From: JACRCT01 sp049841135
Lineage (GTDB): Bacteria; Myxococcota; Myxococcia; Myxococcales; UBA5297
Assembly (NCBI GenBank): GCA_049841135.1
Contig: JASGHK010000004.1
Location: 2,356,001-2,420,000 of the forward strand
Direction: 5' to 3'
DNA length: 64,000 bases
This document shows, one piece after another, positions 17,262-24,771 of the stretch. Under the pieces are notes generated by a model. That model worked only from the letters and a program-made list of their open reading frames with translations, had not been told where the DNA came from and did no database searches. Within the stretch, counting starts at the first letter, position 1; each line of letters opens with the position of its first letter. The position numbers and the translations under genes are program-made.

Positions 17262-19514
17262 ATGCACGCCAGGGCTCCGCAGCCCGCCTTCCGAACCGAG
17301 AACGTCTCCGACAACCTCGTCGAATTGCTGTCCCAGCTTGGAGTGGAGAAAGCGTTCGGGGTCATCGGAGGCGCCATTGCGCCCTTCTTCGACGCCGTGG
17401 GGCGAAGCAAGCTGCACCTCGTGCATTGCCGGCACGAGGCCGGGGCGGCGTTCGCCGCCATGGAGGCTTACTTCGCGAGCGGAAAACCGGCGGCGGTCGT
17501 GACCACCAGCGGGCCGGGGCTGAGCAATGCCCTCACTGGGATGATGGCGGCCCGCTGGGACGGGGCGAAGGTGATCCTGATCTCCGGGGCCCACAGCCCC
17601 GCGCAGCGTGGACGCTGGCCGGCGCAGGAAACCAGCTCGTACACCATGCCCATGTCGGGCATCTTCACCGCCGGGCCCATCTTCCATTACGCGCTGATGA
17701 TGGAGCACGCCGCCGAGCTGGAGCAGATCGGTTGGCGGCTGGCGGCCGGGTTGGCGCGCCCGGGCCCGTTCGTCGCGCACCTGAGCCTGCCCATTGGCCT
17801 GCAAACCACTCCGGCTCCCAAGCTGCGCGAGGTGGGCTTGTCGAGCTACGTTCCCGCGGGCTGTGCCGCCTCCACAGCAGAGCCAATCGCCCAGATGCTC
17901 AAAGGGCGGTTCTTCGTCATCTGGGCGGGCTTCGGGGCCCGCGGTGCCTCCCAGTCGCTGCTCAAGTTCGCGGAGCGTACCGGGGCGCCGGTAATCTGCA
18001 CCCCGCGCGCCAAAGGAGTCTTCCCTGAGAGCCATCCTCAGTTCCTCGGGGTCACCGGCATGGGCGGCCATGCCACGGTGGAGGCCTACCTCGCCGCCCA
18101 CCGGCCTGACCACATGCTGGTTCTCGGCTCCCGGCTTGCCGAGACTGCCTCCTTCTGGGACGCGGCGATGCTCCCGACGCAGTCCCTCATCCACGTCGAC
18201 GTCGATCCCGAAGCCCCCGGCGCCGCCTATCCGCATACGCCGACCGTGGTCGTGCAGTCGGAGATCGGCGCCTTCCTCCAAGCTCTGCTCGAGCATTGTC
18301 CGCCAAACAGGCTTGCGTTGGCCCCGCCCCCGGGTCCCGCCTCGGCGATGACCCCGATCCCCCACCAGCGCGTGCGTCCGGTCTACCTCATCGACGTGAT
18401 GCAGCGAGTGGTGGTCGAGCAAAGCGACGCGGTGGTGCTCGCCGAATCGGGCAACGCCTTCGCTTGGGCCATCAACGGGTTGAGCTTCGACGCACCGGGG
18501 CGGTTCCGAGTCAGCTCGAGCTTCGGGGCGATGGGGCACTGTACTTCGGGAGTGGTGGGGGCCGCCCTGGCCCGCAACGGCAAGGCGGTGGCCCTGGTCG
18601 GTGACGGGTCCATGCTGATGAACAACGAGATCAGCACCGCGGTGCAATACAAAGCCTCCGCGGTGTGGGTTGTCCTCAATGACGGTCAGTATGGGATGGT
18701 GGCGCAAGGGATGCGCGCGCTGGGCTTCACGCCCTACGAGACCTCGTTCCCCTCAGTCGATTTCACGCTCGTCGCCCGCGGCATGGGGGCCGACGGCGTA
18801 CAAGTGTCCGATGAGCGAGCACTCGAAGAGGCGATGCGCCAGGCGATGGCGAGCCCCCGGCCGTTCGTGGTCGACGTGCTGGTCGACCCCAACGAGCCCG
18901 GCCCGTGGATGAAGCGGATCCAGAACCTGATTCTTGCAGGGCGCGAGAGGGAAGCAGTCGGGTGCGTAGAGGCAGGTCGCTGGCTGGACGGGCCGCGCTC
19001 CCGAGGCTCGGCCCCCATCAACGCGCAGGCGGAGCCAAGAGGGGGCAGTCCTGCAGGACGCGGCCCCGTGCAGACGGAGGAACCCAATGCGTCGAGGGAC
19101 GGCAATCATCGGGATGGGGGCCTACATCCCCCCGGAAGTCCGCTCCAACGATTGGTGGAGCGCGGAGACGGTGGCCGACTGGAGGCGCAGTCAGCGCAAG
19201 ACCGTGGTGAACCTCGCAGAGGCCAAAGAGGAGACACCAGGCAAGCTCCACCCGGTGCTCGCCGAGGCAGCTCGAGAAGATCAAGGACGACCCGTTCGCT
19301 GGGACCAAGGAGCGACGGGTCGCGCCGAAGGAGATGCTCCCCTCCGAGATGGAGCTCATCGCTTGTCGTGAAGCTCTTGCCGATGCGGGAATCGGGCCCG
19401 AGAAGGTCGGCATCATCATGGCCTTTTCGCTGCCACCCGACACGCTCTTCACTCCGAACGTCTTCAAGCTTCACTGCCTGCTCGGACTCAAGAACGCTCG
19501 GGCCATCGGCGTGA
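17262..19514 (+). CDS. Thiamine diphosphate-dependent enzyme, acetolactate synthase-like
   Basis: ThDP enzyme with the usual three domains. The N-terminal PYR domain has FGVIGGAIAPFFDA and the catalytic Glu in HCRHEAGAAFAA. A central domain follows, then a PP domain with the cofactor motif GDGSMLMNNE and the downstream Asn in VVLNDGQYGMVAQGMRALG. Such enzymes make acyl-ThDP intermediates (acetolactate, acyloins, decarboxylations). Homology ends around 18945 (residue ~560); the frame then stays open, out of phase, through the start of the next gene to 19514. One extra base in a GGG run near 18950 would instead end the protein at a TAG at 18967-18969, which I think is the true end. Confidence 0.82.
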   Translation: MHARAPQPAFRTENVSDNLVELLSQLGVEKAFGVIGGAIAPFFDAVGRSKLHLVHCRHEAGAAFAAMEAYFASGKPAAVVTTSGPGLSNALTGMMAARWDGAKVILISGAHSPAQRGRWPAQETSSYTMPMSGIFTAGPIFHYALMMEHAAELEQIGWRLAAGLARPGPFVAHLSLPIGLQTTPAPKLREVGLSSYVPAGCAASTAEPIAQMLKGRFFVIWAGFGARGASQSLLKFAERTGAPVICTPRAKGVFPESHPQFLGVTGMGGHATVEAYLAAHRPDHMLVLGSRLAETASFWDAAMLPTQSLIHVDVDPEAPGAAYPHTPTVVVQSEIGAFLQALLEHCPPNRLALAPPPGPASAMTPIPHQRVRPVYLIDVMQRVVVEQSDAVVLAESGNAFAWAINGLSFDAPGRFRVSSSFGAMGHCTSGVVGAALARNGKAVALVGDGSMLMNNEISTAVQYKASAVWVVLNDGQYGMVAQGMRALGFTPYETSFPSVDFTLVARGMGADGVQVSDERALEEAMRQAMASPRPFVVDVLVDPNEPGPWMKRIQNLILAGREREAVGCVEAGRWLDGPRSRGSAPINAQAEPRGGSPAGRGPVQTEEPNASRDGNHRDGGLHPPGSPLQRLVERGDGGRLEAQSAQDRGEPRRGQRGDTRQAPPGARRGSSRRSRTTRSLGPRSDGSRRRRCSPPRWSSSLVVKLLPMRESGPRRSASSWPFRCHPTRSSLRTSSSFTACSDSRTLGPSA

Positions 19515-20197
19515 ACGCCATCTGCCACACGTTCATGACGTCGATGGACATCCTGAACCACTACATCGGCTGCGGGACCATCGACTACGCACTGATCGTC
19601 ACCTCGACCAAGTACAGCGCCATCCAGGACTTCACCTCCTCGATTTCGGTGGCGGCTGGCGACGGCGCCGCGGCGGCGGTGCTCGGCCCCTGCGCCAAGA
19701 GCAAGGGCATCCTCGTCTCGAAGCACTTCTCGGAAACCAAGTACCACGACTCCATGCACGTCATGCGACGGCCACCGCTGCGCCCGCAGCCCGCCTACTT
19801 CGCTTGGGGCGAGAGCCAGTCGGTGGAGCGGCCCTTCTTCACCATCACCGAACCCAAGCTGGCGCGGGAGATGGTGGCGGAAATCCCGCATATCGGAGAG
19901 CGAGTTCGAAAAGAGGTCTTGGAGGAAGAGGGCTACAAGCACTCGGATGTCGCCCTCATGGTGACCAACGCTGCGTTCACCTGGTACTCCCCGGTGCTGT
20001 CCAAGATCGTCGGCGTCCCCATGGAGCGCGTCGAAGACAACGTCCTGCAGTTCTCGAACATGGGCACGGTGAACCTGCCCATGAATCTGTATCTCGCGCG
20101 CAAGAAGGCGCGCATCCGCCCCGACGACCTGGTGCTGTTGGCCGGGCACGGCGGAGGGCTGAGCTACGGCGGCATCTTGCTGAGGTGGCAGGACTGA
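19087..20197 (+). CDS. KAS III-like condensing enzyme, interrupted by a frameshift
   Basis: About 369 aa when the frame is restored; thiolase superfamily, 3-oxoacyl-ACP synthase III type. It starts MRRGTAIIGMGAYIPPEV. The active-site Cys is in GVNAICHTFMTSMD, an Asn in FSNMGTVNLPMN, and the C-terminal glycine motif is AGHGGGLSYGGILL. The position of the catalytic His (normally PHQAN) reads VTNAAFTWY, so the standard Cys-His-Asn triad is incomplete. The frame breaks near 19268: GAGGCAGCTCGAG is observed where GAGGAGCTCGAG would restore EELEKIKDDPFAGTKERRV. It probably condenses an acyl unit with a partner supplied by the upstream ThDP enzyme (inference). Confidence 0.85.
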
Positions 20198-20302
20198 TAG
20201 TGGATGCATTTTTGCCTGGCCGTTGGCGGCCAGCGTGTCCTTGGGACGGCCCATCATTCGGCAGGTTGGCAGGGTCGGGGGGGAGTACAGGAGCGTCGAG
20301 GG

Positions 20303-20833
20303 ATGAGCGCTATGGGCAGCGAGCTGAACATCGTGGAGCGCACCGATGCCTACTGCGTGGCTCAGGTGAGCAATGTCTCGGTCGTCGTCTGGAACCGCGC
20401 TCCTAGCGAGTCCGGACTCGACGCCGTTCACGTGCGGCTGATGAAGGCGGCGGCCGACAACCCCGACAAGATGGGGATGCTTCTGATCGCGCGGACCAAG
20501 CAGTCTCCCGTCGAGGGCGCGAATAAGAAGGCGGCGGCGGCGATGCGCGAGCTGGGCTTGCGGCTCAAGGCGGTGGCGGTCGTGACCGGCGGCAGCGATT
20601 TCTGGAGCAAGGTCGTGCGGGTGAGCCTCCACGCGATCCTCGGCGTGGTCCGGGCGACCGGCTCGGGGCCCCAGGAAGCGGCCTTCTTCGCCACCCCCAC
20701 CGAGGCGGCCAAGTGGCTCGGAGACGTTCTGGAGAAGCAGCATATCCAGGGGGCCACGAGCTCGCAGTTGGTCGCCGCCATGGAGAGGCTGGAGAAGGCT
20801 TTTCCGCCGCCGCCTCCGTCCGTGAGGGCCTGA
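20303..20833 (+). CDS. SpoIIAA/STAS-like protein
   Basis: 176 aa from the ATG at 20303. The sequence has the look of the large myxobacterial family of STAS/SEC14-like small proteins: an N-terminal strand pair (YCVAQVSNVSVVVWN), helix, then GMLLIARTKQSPVEG, a helix with AMRELGLRLKAVAVVTGG, and a later FFATPTEAAKWL. These proteins are cytoplasmic and thought to be regulatory or ligand-binding; no enzymatic motif is visible. Last gene of the plus-strand operon. The C-terminus ends in a proline run. Confidence 0.7.
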   Translation: MSAMGSELNIVERTDAYCVAQVSNVSVVVWNRAPSESGLDAVHVRLMKAAADNPDKMGMLLIARTKQSPVEGANKKAAAAMRELGLRLKAVAVVTGGSDFWSKVVRVSLHAILGVVRATGSGPQEAAFFATPTEAAKWLGDVLEKQHIQGATSSQLVAAMERLEKAFPPPPPSVRA

Positions 20834-20873
20834 CTTCGCCGCCTACCCTGGAGCAGCGCCGACGCGCGAAGGC

Positions 20874-21283
20874 GTGCAACGCGTGTTGGTGGCAACCCGC
20901 TCGTCGTCGAACTGCGCGCGCTCCTGCCCGTGCAGCCTATCGGCGGAGAGCAGCGCACGTTCGAGAGGGCCCGCGGTGTACGTCGAGGGCCTGACTCCGT
21001 CCGCGCCCGAGCTGGACTCAGCAGGCCGAGCAGGAAGGCCGCGAGCGCCGCAGCGAGCCCCAAGACGTCCAGTCGAAGCTGCCGGGCCGGCGTTACCTGA
21101 GCAAGACGAAGCCTCCCGCGGAGGACCGCGTCGAGATCCTCGACCTGGTCTTCGAAAACCTCCTGGCCGAAGGCAAGGCCAAGGGATCGACTTCGACGCC
21201 AGGCCTACAAGCGCGGCGGGTACCGGCGCCTGGCCGCTGCGAAGGCGGTCTACCAGGTGACGGACGAGAACGGCGACTGGTGA
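20874..21283 (+). pseudogene. Decayed gene fragment
   Basis: Several short in-frame blocks in different frames look like one broken protein: LVVELRALLPVQPIGGEQRT, then YVEGLTPSAPELDSA, then KLPGRRYLSKTKPPAEDRV followed by EILDLVFENLLAEGKAKG, then AYKRGGYRRLAAAKAVYQV and TDENGDW ending in TGA at 21281-21283. At least four frame changes are needed to join them, in both directions. I do not recognise the family. Unlike the single-indel genes elsewhere in the window this looks truly degraded, or very poorly sequenced. Confidence 0.45.
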
Positions 21284-21425
21284 CCCACGCCCAGCTTCGC
21301 CGCTCAGCTCAGCCTGAAATTTTCCGACCACAGTAGATCACTTACAGTGCGCGGCGCTTCACCCGCCAGATCCTCATCTGCTAGCTTGGCGTCCCAACAC
21401 CGATGGTCATTCGGGGGAGATCGCC

Positions 21426-21785
21426 ATGAGCCGCGTCGCGCTCCTCGTAGACGACGAGCCGGACATCACCACGCTCTTCCGCCGGGTCCTGAAGAGGACC
21501 TTCGACGAGGTCCACGTGGCGCTCTCGGCGCAGGAAGCCGCCGAGGTCCTCGAGCGCAGCACCGTCACGCACGTGGTGACCGACTACTTCCTCGGCGCCG
21601 ACGAGCCGCAGGGCACCGCCCTGGTTGCGCGCTGGCGGGCCGACCATCCGAGCATCCGGTTCACCGCCGTCTTCAGCGGGCGCGTATCTCCGAAGGAGAT
21701 CGCTGGGCTGCCAGGCATCGATGCGGTCTACGCCAAGCCGGACGGCTTCGAGGATCTCGTCGCGCGGCTCAAGTCCGCGCCCTAA
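21426..21785 (+). CDS. Single-domain response regulator
   Basis: 119-aa receiver-only protein. It has the acidic pair in LLVDDEPDIT, the phosphoacceptor Asp in VVTDYFLG, a Ser at the switch position (VFSGRVSP) and the conserved Lys in VYAKPDGFEDL. The segment after the Asp carries a longer loop (GADEPQGTALVARW). A GGGGGAGA ribosome site precedes the ATG. No kinase adjoins it; the following gene, 41 bp downstream on the same strand, is a predicted exported protein. Confidence 0.88.
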   Translation: MSRVALLVDDEPDITTLFRRVLKRTFDEVHVALSAQEAAEVLERSTVTHVVTDYFLGADEPQGTALVARWRADHPSIRFTAVFSGRVSPKEIAGLPGIDAVYAKPDGFEDLVARLKSAP

Positions 21786-21826
21786 GACCTTGCCCTGCAC
21801 GGCGGAGTTGGGCGAATGATGTCGGC

Positions 21827-22540
21827 ATGACTCTCGCGGGCGCTCTCACCTTCGCACTGCTCGCCGCCGCTGCCGCCCCGGATGCGCCCGTGCCTCCGCC
21901 GAGGGAAGCGCCCGACGCTGGAGCGCCCGCCTCCTCGGATCCCTCGAGCCTGCTCCTCGGCGTCGGCACCCAGAAGATCCTCGCCGCGCCCCGCCTGCGC
22001 GCCGTCGCCGTCGCGGCGCCCGAGGTGCTCGACGTGCGGCCCCTGGGCTCGAGCGAGCTGCTGGTCGTGGGCCTTGCAGCCGGGCACTCGGACCTGACGG
22101 TCTTCTTCGAGGACGGCACGCACACCGTCTACAGAATCGAGGTCGGCCAGGACGGCGCTTCCGACGAGTCGTCGGCGCTGCGCTCCGCCTTCAAGGACAG
22201 CCCAGGACTCTCGGTGCAGTTCGCCGGAGACCGGGTCTTCCTCACCGGCCTCTTCGGCTCCCTCGAGGACTACGAGCGCTCGCGCCTGTTCCCCCAGGCC
22301 GTGTGTCTGGCGAAGCTCGACCCAAAGGTCGTCCGCGCCCGCGTGGCCATGGTCAACGACGCCCTGACGCAGGCAGGACTCAAGAACGCGCGGGCGGTCC
22401 TTCACGGCACGAGCACCCTGGCCCTCGAGGGCGTCGTCCACGACACCGAGGAGAAGGCCAAGGCCCAGAAGATCGCCGATGCGATCTTCACTCCCGTGGG
22501 CAAGGCCGTGGACGCGCTCGAGAAGAGCGGCGTGCGCTGA
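21827..22540 (+). CDS. Exported protein with pilus/secretin N-terminal domain
   Basis: 237 aa. A signal peptide (MTLAGALTFALLAAAAAP) and a Pro/Ala linker are followed by LLLGVGTQKILAAPRLRAVA, EVLDVRPLGSSELLVVGLAA and GHSDLTVFFEDGTHTVYRIE. This is the pattern of the N-terminal domain of CpaC/RcpA-type secretins (pilus formation N-terminal domain). The C-terminal half has BON-like repeats (ALEGVVHDTEEKAKAQKIAD). The secretin barrel itself is absent, so this is a stand-alone periplasmic accessory protein. It is convergent with, and 1 bp from, the cytochrome gene. Confidence 0.72.
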   Translation: MTLAGALTFALLAAAAAPDAPVPPPREAPDAGAPASSDPSSLLLGVGTQKILAAPRLRAVAVAAPEVLDVRPLGSSELLVVGLAAGHSDLTVFFEDGTHTVYRIEVGQDGASDESSALRSAFKDSPGLSVQFAGDRVFLTGLFGSLEDYERSRLFPQAVCLAKLDPKVVRARVAMVNDALTQAGLKNARAVLHGTSTLALEGVVHDTEEKAKAQKIADAIFTPVGKAVDALEKSGVR

Positions 22541-22541
22541 G

Positions 22542-22952
22542 CTACTGGGCGGCGGGAGCCGGAGCGGGCTCGGCCGACGGCTGCGCGGGAGCGGGCGCCG
22601 GAGCCGGGGCGAGCGCGGCTTCGCGCGCGACCATCACGAAGCGCGTGAGCAGCTCGGCGTCCGCCTCGTTGAAGCCCGCCTTACCGGCCATCGCCTTGGC
22701 CACCTTCGGCCACTTCGCTTCCGGGAACGCGGCCAGGTCGGGGTAGCCGTGGCACTCGCGGCAGCCCTTGAGGAACAGCTGACGCCCCTTCTCGAGCTCC
22801 TCGGCGGTCGGAGCGGCTTCGGCGTAGCGCGCCTTGGCGATCTCCGTCGCCTGGGCGGCCAGCGGCCCCGGTGCGGCGCCGGTCTTGGGGAAGCACGCGG
22901 CAGCGAGGAAGGCGAGCGCGGCGAGCGTCGGGACGATCCAGCGGTGGTTCAT
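22542..22952 (-). CDS. Cytochrome c-like lipoprotein
   Basis: 136 aa. The lipobox LAAAC places the lipidated Cys at residue 20. One haem-binding CxxCH (GCRECHGYPD) sits mid-protein, with methionines downstream (KAMAGKAG and RFVMVAREA) as possible sixth ligands. The last ~25 residues are an Ala-Pro-rich tail. A small membrane-anchored periplasmic electron carrier is likely; no oxidoreductase partner is adjacent. Confidence 0.82.
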   Translation of the reverse strand: MNHRWIVPTLAALAFLAAACFPKTGAAPGPLAAQATEIAKARYAEAAPTAEELEKGRQLFLKGCRECHGYPDLAAFPEAKWPKVAKAMAGKAGFNEADAELLTRFVMVAREAALAPAPAPAPAQPSAEPAPAPAAQ

Positions 22953-23053
22953 GGCAGCTCCGGGTTGTGATCTCGTGTTCGAGCGAAGCCTAATGGGCTG
23001 TCCTCACGGACGCAGGGTGCGTTGAGGCGGGCGGCTTCATCGCGGTCCAGCGG

Positions 23054-24536
23054 CTACCAGGTTCCCGGCTTGCGCGGCCGTGGCGCGGACTGCCCCTGAG
23101 CGTCTTGCCGCTCCTTGAGCCACTCGCGGATCCGCTTGGCGTCGCTGGCGGGGTTGAACAGGTCCTTCTTGATGGCGGCCAGGAACCGACCCTTCTCGAA
23201 GAACAGGTAGGCGCCGTTCCAGGGCTGGCCCGGCGCGAAGCTCCGAGCCGAGTTCCTCCATCGGGTCCTGCCAGACGTTCTTCGACGGGTCGCTGACGAA
23301 CACCACCGCCTCGAGCTGGCCGGCCACGGTCTGCAACACGCTGGAGAGCGGCTGCTTGGCCTCGGCGTTCGGCCCCTGGCCCTGGCAGAGCATCACGACC
23401 TTGCCCGACTCGCGGATGCGCGTCCGCGCGCGCTCGGCGGCGTCCTTGTCGGCCGTGGGGATGAGCGAGGCCCCGGCGCGGCGCAGCGCGTCCTCCGCGG
23501 TCTCCGGCACCGTCTCCATCGCGTGCAGCGGACCGGTCTCGTCGTCCGGCCTGCGCCGTGCCGAGTCGGCGGCCGGCGAGGCCCCCGTCTTTCGTCGCGC
23601 GATGCCCGGCGGCTCCGCGGCCGGGCTCACCCCGGTCTTGCGACGGGCCACAGCGGCGGGCGGCTTGGGCTCGAACACCGGCGCCCACAGCGCCTGGGTC
23701 CGCTCGCTGGCGAAGCCCAGGACGGCCGCCCCGAACTCGAACACCGAGGGGTGCCGCTTGGCCGCCTCCCGGCTGAGCGCCTTGAGCACCGCGGTCTCGA
23801 TGGCCGCCGGCACGTCGGGCACCAGGTGGTGAGGCGGCTTGAGCGGGCCGTTGACGATCTCCTGCATGATGGCCGGGATGTTCGCGCCGTCGAACGGCTT
23901 CGCCCCGGTCAGCATCTCGTAGACGATGACGCCCAGCGAGTACTGGTCGCTGCGCGCGTCGAGCGGCCTGCCGCGAACCTGCTCGGGGCTGACGTAGTGC
24001 GCCGTCCCCAGCATGCCGGCCGTGGTCTGCGGGGCCGGCAGGCCCTCGGTCAGCTTGGCGATGCCGAAGTCCAGCACCTTGGGGGCGACGTCGCCGTACG
24101 GCCCCTTGGCCAGGAAGATGTTCGCGGGCTTCAGGTCGCGGTGGAGGATGCCCTTGTCGTGCATCGTCGCTACCGCCGCCATCACCGGCAGCATCAGGTC
24201 CGCGGTCTCCGTGGCGGTCAGCAGGCCTTGCTGGTCGAGGAAGCGGTCCAGGTTCTGGCCATCGAGGAGCTCCATGACCAGGAAGAGCGTGTCCTCTTCC
24301 TGGCCGAAGTCGAAGACCTCGCAGATGTGCGGATGGCGCAGCATCGCCGCGGCGCGGCCTTCCTGGAGGAACCGGGCGCGGCCTTCGGGACCTTCGGCGA
24401 CCTGCGGGTGCAGGGTCTTGATGGCGACGTGCTTGCCGAGGTCGACGTGCTCGGCCTCGTACACGTACCCCATGCCGCCGTGACCGAGCATCTTGATCAG
24501 GCGGTATCGACCCAGCTGAGAACCGATTCGCAACAT
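23054..24536 (-). CDS. Ser/Thr protein kinase with novel C-terminal domain, interrupted by a frameshift
   Basis: About 493 aa when restored. Kinase domain (about 9-275): glycine loop LGHGGMGYVYEAE, catalytic Lys in VAIKTL, ILHRDLKPANIF, VLDFGIAKL and YVSPEQVRG. A linker carries two copies of ARRKTG. A C-terminal alpha/beta domain (GKVVMLCQGQGPNAEAKQP ... LEAVVFVSDPSKNVW) follows that I do not recognise. The frame breaks at 23237-23243: the coding strand has GAGCTTC where GAGCTC restores ELAPGQPWNGAYLFFEKG and a natural end at PGTW. No transmembrane segment is seen. Divergent from the repeat/CNB protein, a possible substrate. Confidence 0.87.
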
Positions 24537-24771
24537 CGCCGGGAGGATATCGGCCTTTGGGCTGCACCCCAAGCTTCCTTCCATCGGCCGAGCGGCCGTC
24601 GCGCGAGCCGCCGATCGTCCTCCTCCACCGGCCCGACCGGCCGATCGCCCGAGCGAACCCCGTTCAGGTGGGGCCCTGCCGCTCGCGTGGCCAACGGGGC
24701 GGCGCTTCGTGTACCTTCCCGCTCCTAAAGGACGGCCTTGCCGCTGGCGCCGCCCCACCGGAGCCCGCCTC

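Noticed and set aside
16437..18707. A 756-codon minus-strand frame
   Set aside because: Antisense to the NTF2-like and ThDP genes, with no protein-like motifs.
18970..19514. A genuine 180-residue C-terminal extension of the ThDP enzyme
   Set aside because: The residues are Arg/Gly/Ser-rich and overlap the real start of the condensing enzyme in another frame; a frameshift near 18950 is simpler.
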